From Betaproteobacteria bacterium (lineage in GTDB: Bacteria; Pseudomonadota; Gammaproteobacteria; Burkholderiales; Burkholderiaceae_D), in contig JANXTA010000053.1 of NCBI GenBank assembly GCA_025356395.1, forward strand, positions 1 through 35,527: 35,527 bases of DNA. The letters run 5' to 3'. Shown piece after piece: positions 34,238 to 35,527 of this stretch. The position numbers were made by a program, and so were the translations under genes. The first letter of the stretch is position 1; every line of letters starts with the position of its first letter. Under the pieces are notes generated by a model. That model did not search any database. It saw only the letters and a program-made list of their open reading frames with translations, and was not told where the DNA came from.

Positions 34238-35163
34238 GCAAGGCACATCTGCTGTGCCTGATGGGTCCGACGACGTCGGGCAAGTCCGCGGCCGCAATGG
34301 CGCTCGCCGAGCAAATGCCGATCGAGATCGTCAGCGTCGATTCGGCGCTGGTCTATCGCGGCATGGACATCGGAACGGCCAAGCCGACGATCGACGAGCA
34401 GGCCCGCGTGCCGCATCACCTGATCGACCTGATCGATGCCTCGGAAAGCTACTCGGCCGCGCGCTTCGTCGCCGACGCAGACGTCGCGATCGCCGCGATC
34501 CGCGCACGTGGGCATATCCCGTTGCTCACCGGCGGGACGATGCTGTACTTCAAGGCATTGCGCGACGGCCTCGACGACATGCCTTCGAGCGATCCGGCGA
34601 TCCGCGCAGAGATCGACCGCGAGGCCGCTGCCGAAGGCTGGGACGCGATGCATCACAAGCTCTCAGAGGTCGACCCGACGACGGCCGCACGGCTCGCACC
34701 GCTGGATGCACAGCGCATCTCGCGGGCGCTCGAGGTGTGGCGCAGTTCGGGCAGGACGCTGTCGAGCTTCCAGCTAGGACGCGACCCCGCGAACAGCCGA
34801 CCGCTGGTCACGCTGTCGTTGGAACCTTCCGATCGCAGCGCCCTGCACGCTCGTATCTCCACGCGCTTCGACGCGATGCTCGCAGCCGGTCTGATGGAGG
34901 AGGTGGCCGCGTTGAAGTCTCGTGGCGATCTCGACGAACGCATGTCGTCAATGCGCTGCGTCGGCTATCGCCAGGCCTGGGAATACCTCGAAGGGCGCTG
35001 CGATCGTGCAACGATGCGAGAGCACGCGATCGCGGCAACTCGCCAGCTCGCGAAGCGCCAGATCACCTGGCTGCGGTCGATGCCGGAGCGCATCGTGATC
35101 GACTGCCTCGCACCCGACGCGATCGACCGTTTCGTCGCACTCGCCGCGGCGCGGCGACGCTAG
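34234..35163 (+). CDS. miaA: tRNA dimethylallyltransferase
   Basis: A 309-residue enzyme that adds a dimethylallyl group to A37 of UNN-decoding tRNAs. The P-loop is [36 protein letters not shown] holds the catalytic Asp and the [16 protein letters not shown] signature, and RVPHHLID and [16 protein letters not shown] follow. The C-terminal part contains [13 protein letters not shown] and [12 protein letters not shown]. The start is TTG 34234, overlapping the mutL TGA; an upstream ATG at 34162 lies inside mutL. The DMAPP it uses is a product of the IspH pathway also encoded in the window. The stop is TAG and shares CTAG with the convergent gene. Confidence 0.97.
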   Translation: MSKAHLLCLMGPTTSGKSAAAMALAEQMPIEIVSVDSALVYRGMDIGTAKPTIDEQARVPHHLIDLIDASESYSAARFVADADVAIAAIRARGHIPLLTGGTMLYFKALRDGLDDMPSSDPAIRAEIDREAAAEGWDAMHHKLSEVDPTTAARLAPLDAQRISRALEVWRSSGRTLSSFQLGRDPANSRPLVTLSLEPSDRSALHARISTRFDAMLAAGLMEEVAALKSRGDLDERMSSMRCVGYRQAWEYLEGRCDRATMREHAIAATRQLAKRQITWLRSMPERIVIDCLAPDAIDRFVALAAARRR

Positions 35164-35527
35164 CTGTCTTCCGGCATCTCGGGCCGCACGCCGAGACCCA
35201 CCAGGCGGGCGGTGATGCCGCGCAGCCCGCCGAACTGCGCGACGGCGCGCAACGGCAACGGGACGGACAGCGCGTCGGAGGCGTGCAATGTTCCCGCAAT
35301 TACCTCGTTCTGCACTGCGACCTGCGCTGCCTGTGTCGCGCGCGTCGGCCATTGTCGACGGCGCTGTACGGCTTCAAGTTGATCGAGCGTCGGACGTCGC
35401 TCGGCGAGGATCCGGTCGAGCAGGTTGGACGTGGCGATCGCATCCTGGATCGCGAGGTTGATGCCGACACCACCGACCGGCGACATCGCATGCGCCGCGT
35501 CGCCGATGCACAGCAGCCCGTCGAGTG
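35160..35527 (-). CDS. FAD-dependent monooxygenase/oxidoreductase, C-terminal part (cut by window edge)
   Basis: About 121 residues of the C-terminus are visible. The frame opens with [21 protein letters not shown], then [15 protein letters not shown], the GDAAH-P-x-G-x-G-x-N-x-x-x-x-DA motif that binds the FAD ribityl chain in PHBH-fold hydroxylases (UbiH/PgaE-like). The rest ([28 protein letters not shown]) is the usual helical tail. The substrate is unknown and the start lies beyond the window. Its stop TAG overlaps that of miaA. Confidence 0.85.
   Translation of the reverse strand, partial: LDGLLCIGDAAHAMSPVGGVGINLAIQDAIATSNLLDRILAERRPTLDQLEAVQRRRQWPTRATQAAQVAVQNEVIAGTLHASDALSVPLPLRAVAQFGGLRGITARLVGLGVRPEMPEDS

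Overview
The window looks like a chromosomal segment of a GC-rich betaproteobacterium, possibly Burkholderiales or a relative. The placement rests on gene order and protein character: ispH-fkpB/radC-rpmB-rpmG, purN beside an RsmB-like methylase, ribF-ileS, queG/tsaE-amiC and dedA/mutL-miaA, plus a queE with the long CX14CX2C cluster motif. No database search was possible, so the placement is inference.

Left part (1-5970): an accessory, IS-ridden region that is visibly more A/T-rich in its non-IS parts. The end of an IS3-family element cuts a P-type ATPase gene. A dodecin-like gene and a Crp/Fnr regulator follow. An IS66 element begins directly after the regulator's stop codon, and its tnpC is truncated by an IS21-family element with duplicated terminal repeats. 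The rest of IS66 is missing on the far side. The region stops at the 3' end of a tRNA-Thr(CGT) gene, a classic island border.

Middle part (6046-19818): mostly core genes. fkpB-ispH-maiA form a tight minus-strand operon, divergent from radC. rpmB-rpmG have a clear promoter and terminator. Next come a broken DUF2268-type metalloprotease gene, a fatty-acid desaturase, an MscS channel, an RsmB-like rRNA methylase with purN, and then ribF and ileS on the plus strand. lspA, which usually follows ileS, is absent here.

Right part (19829-35527): an S41-like protease homolog that seems to lack an internal segment, a GNAT acetyltransferase, an AbrB/VapC-type toxin-antitoxin pair with a ruined toxin, a chalcone-isomerase-fold protein, an AEC transporter, queG, tsaE, amiC, a ClpP-like lipoprotein gene with a stop in its signal peptide, an unknown membrane-associated protein, an orphan branched-chain-amino-acid-type binding protein, the dedA-queE-queD-hydratase operon, mutL-miaA, and the end of a FAD monooxygenase gene. 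Three tRNA-modification activities cluster here: queuosine (queD, queE, queG), t6A (tsaE) and i6A (miaA).

The most unusual pattern is that three otherwise intact, non-essential reading frames carry in-frame TAG codons (four in all) and no in-frame TGA or TAA. TAG also ends several intact genes here, so ongoing gene decay is the simplest reading. Amber suppression is worth a check. I found no CRISPR array, phage module or clearly new defence system.
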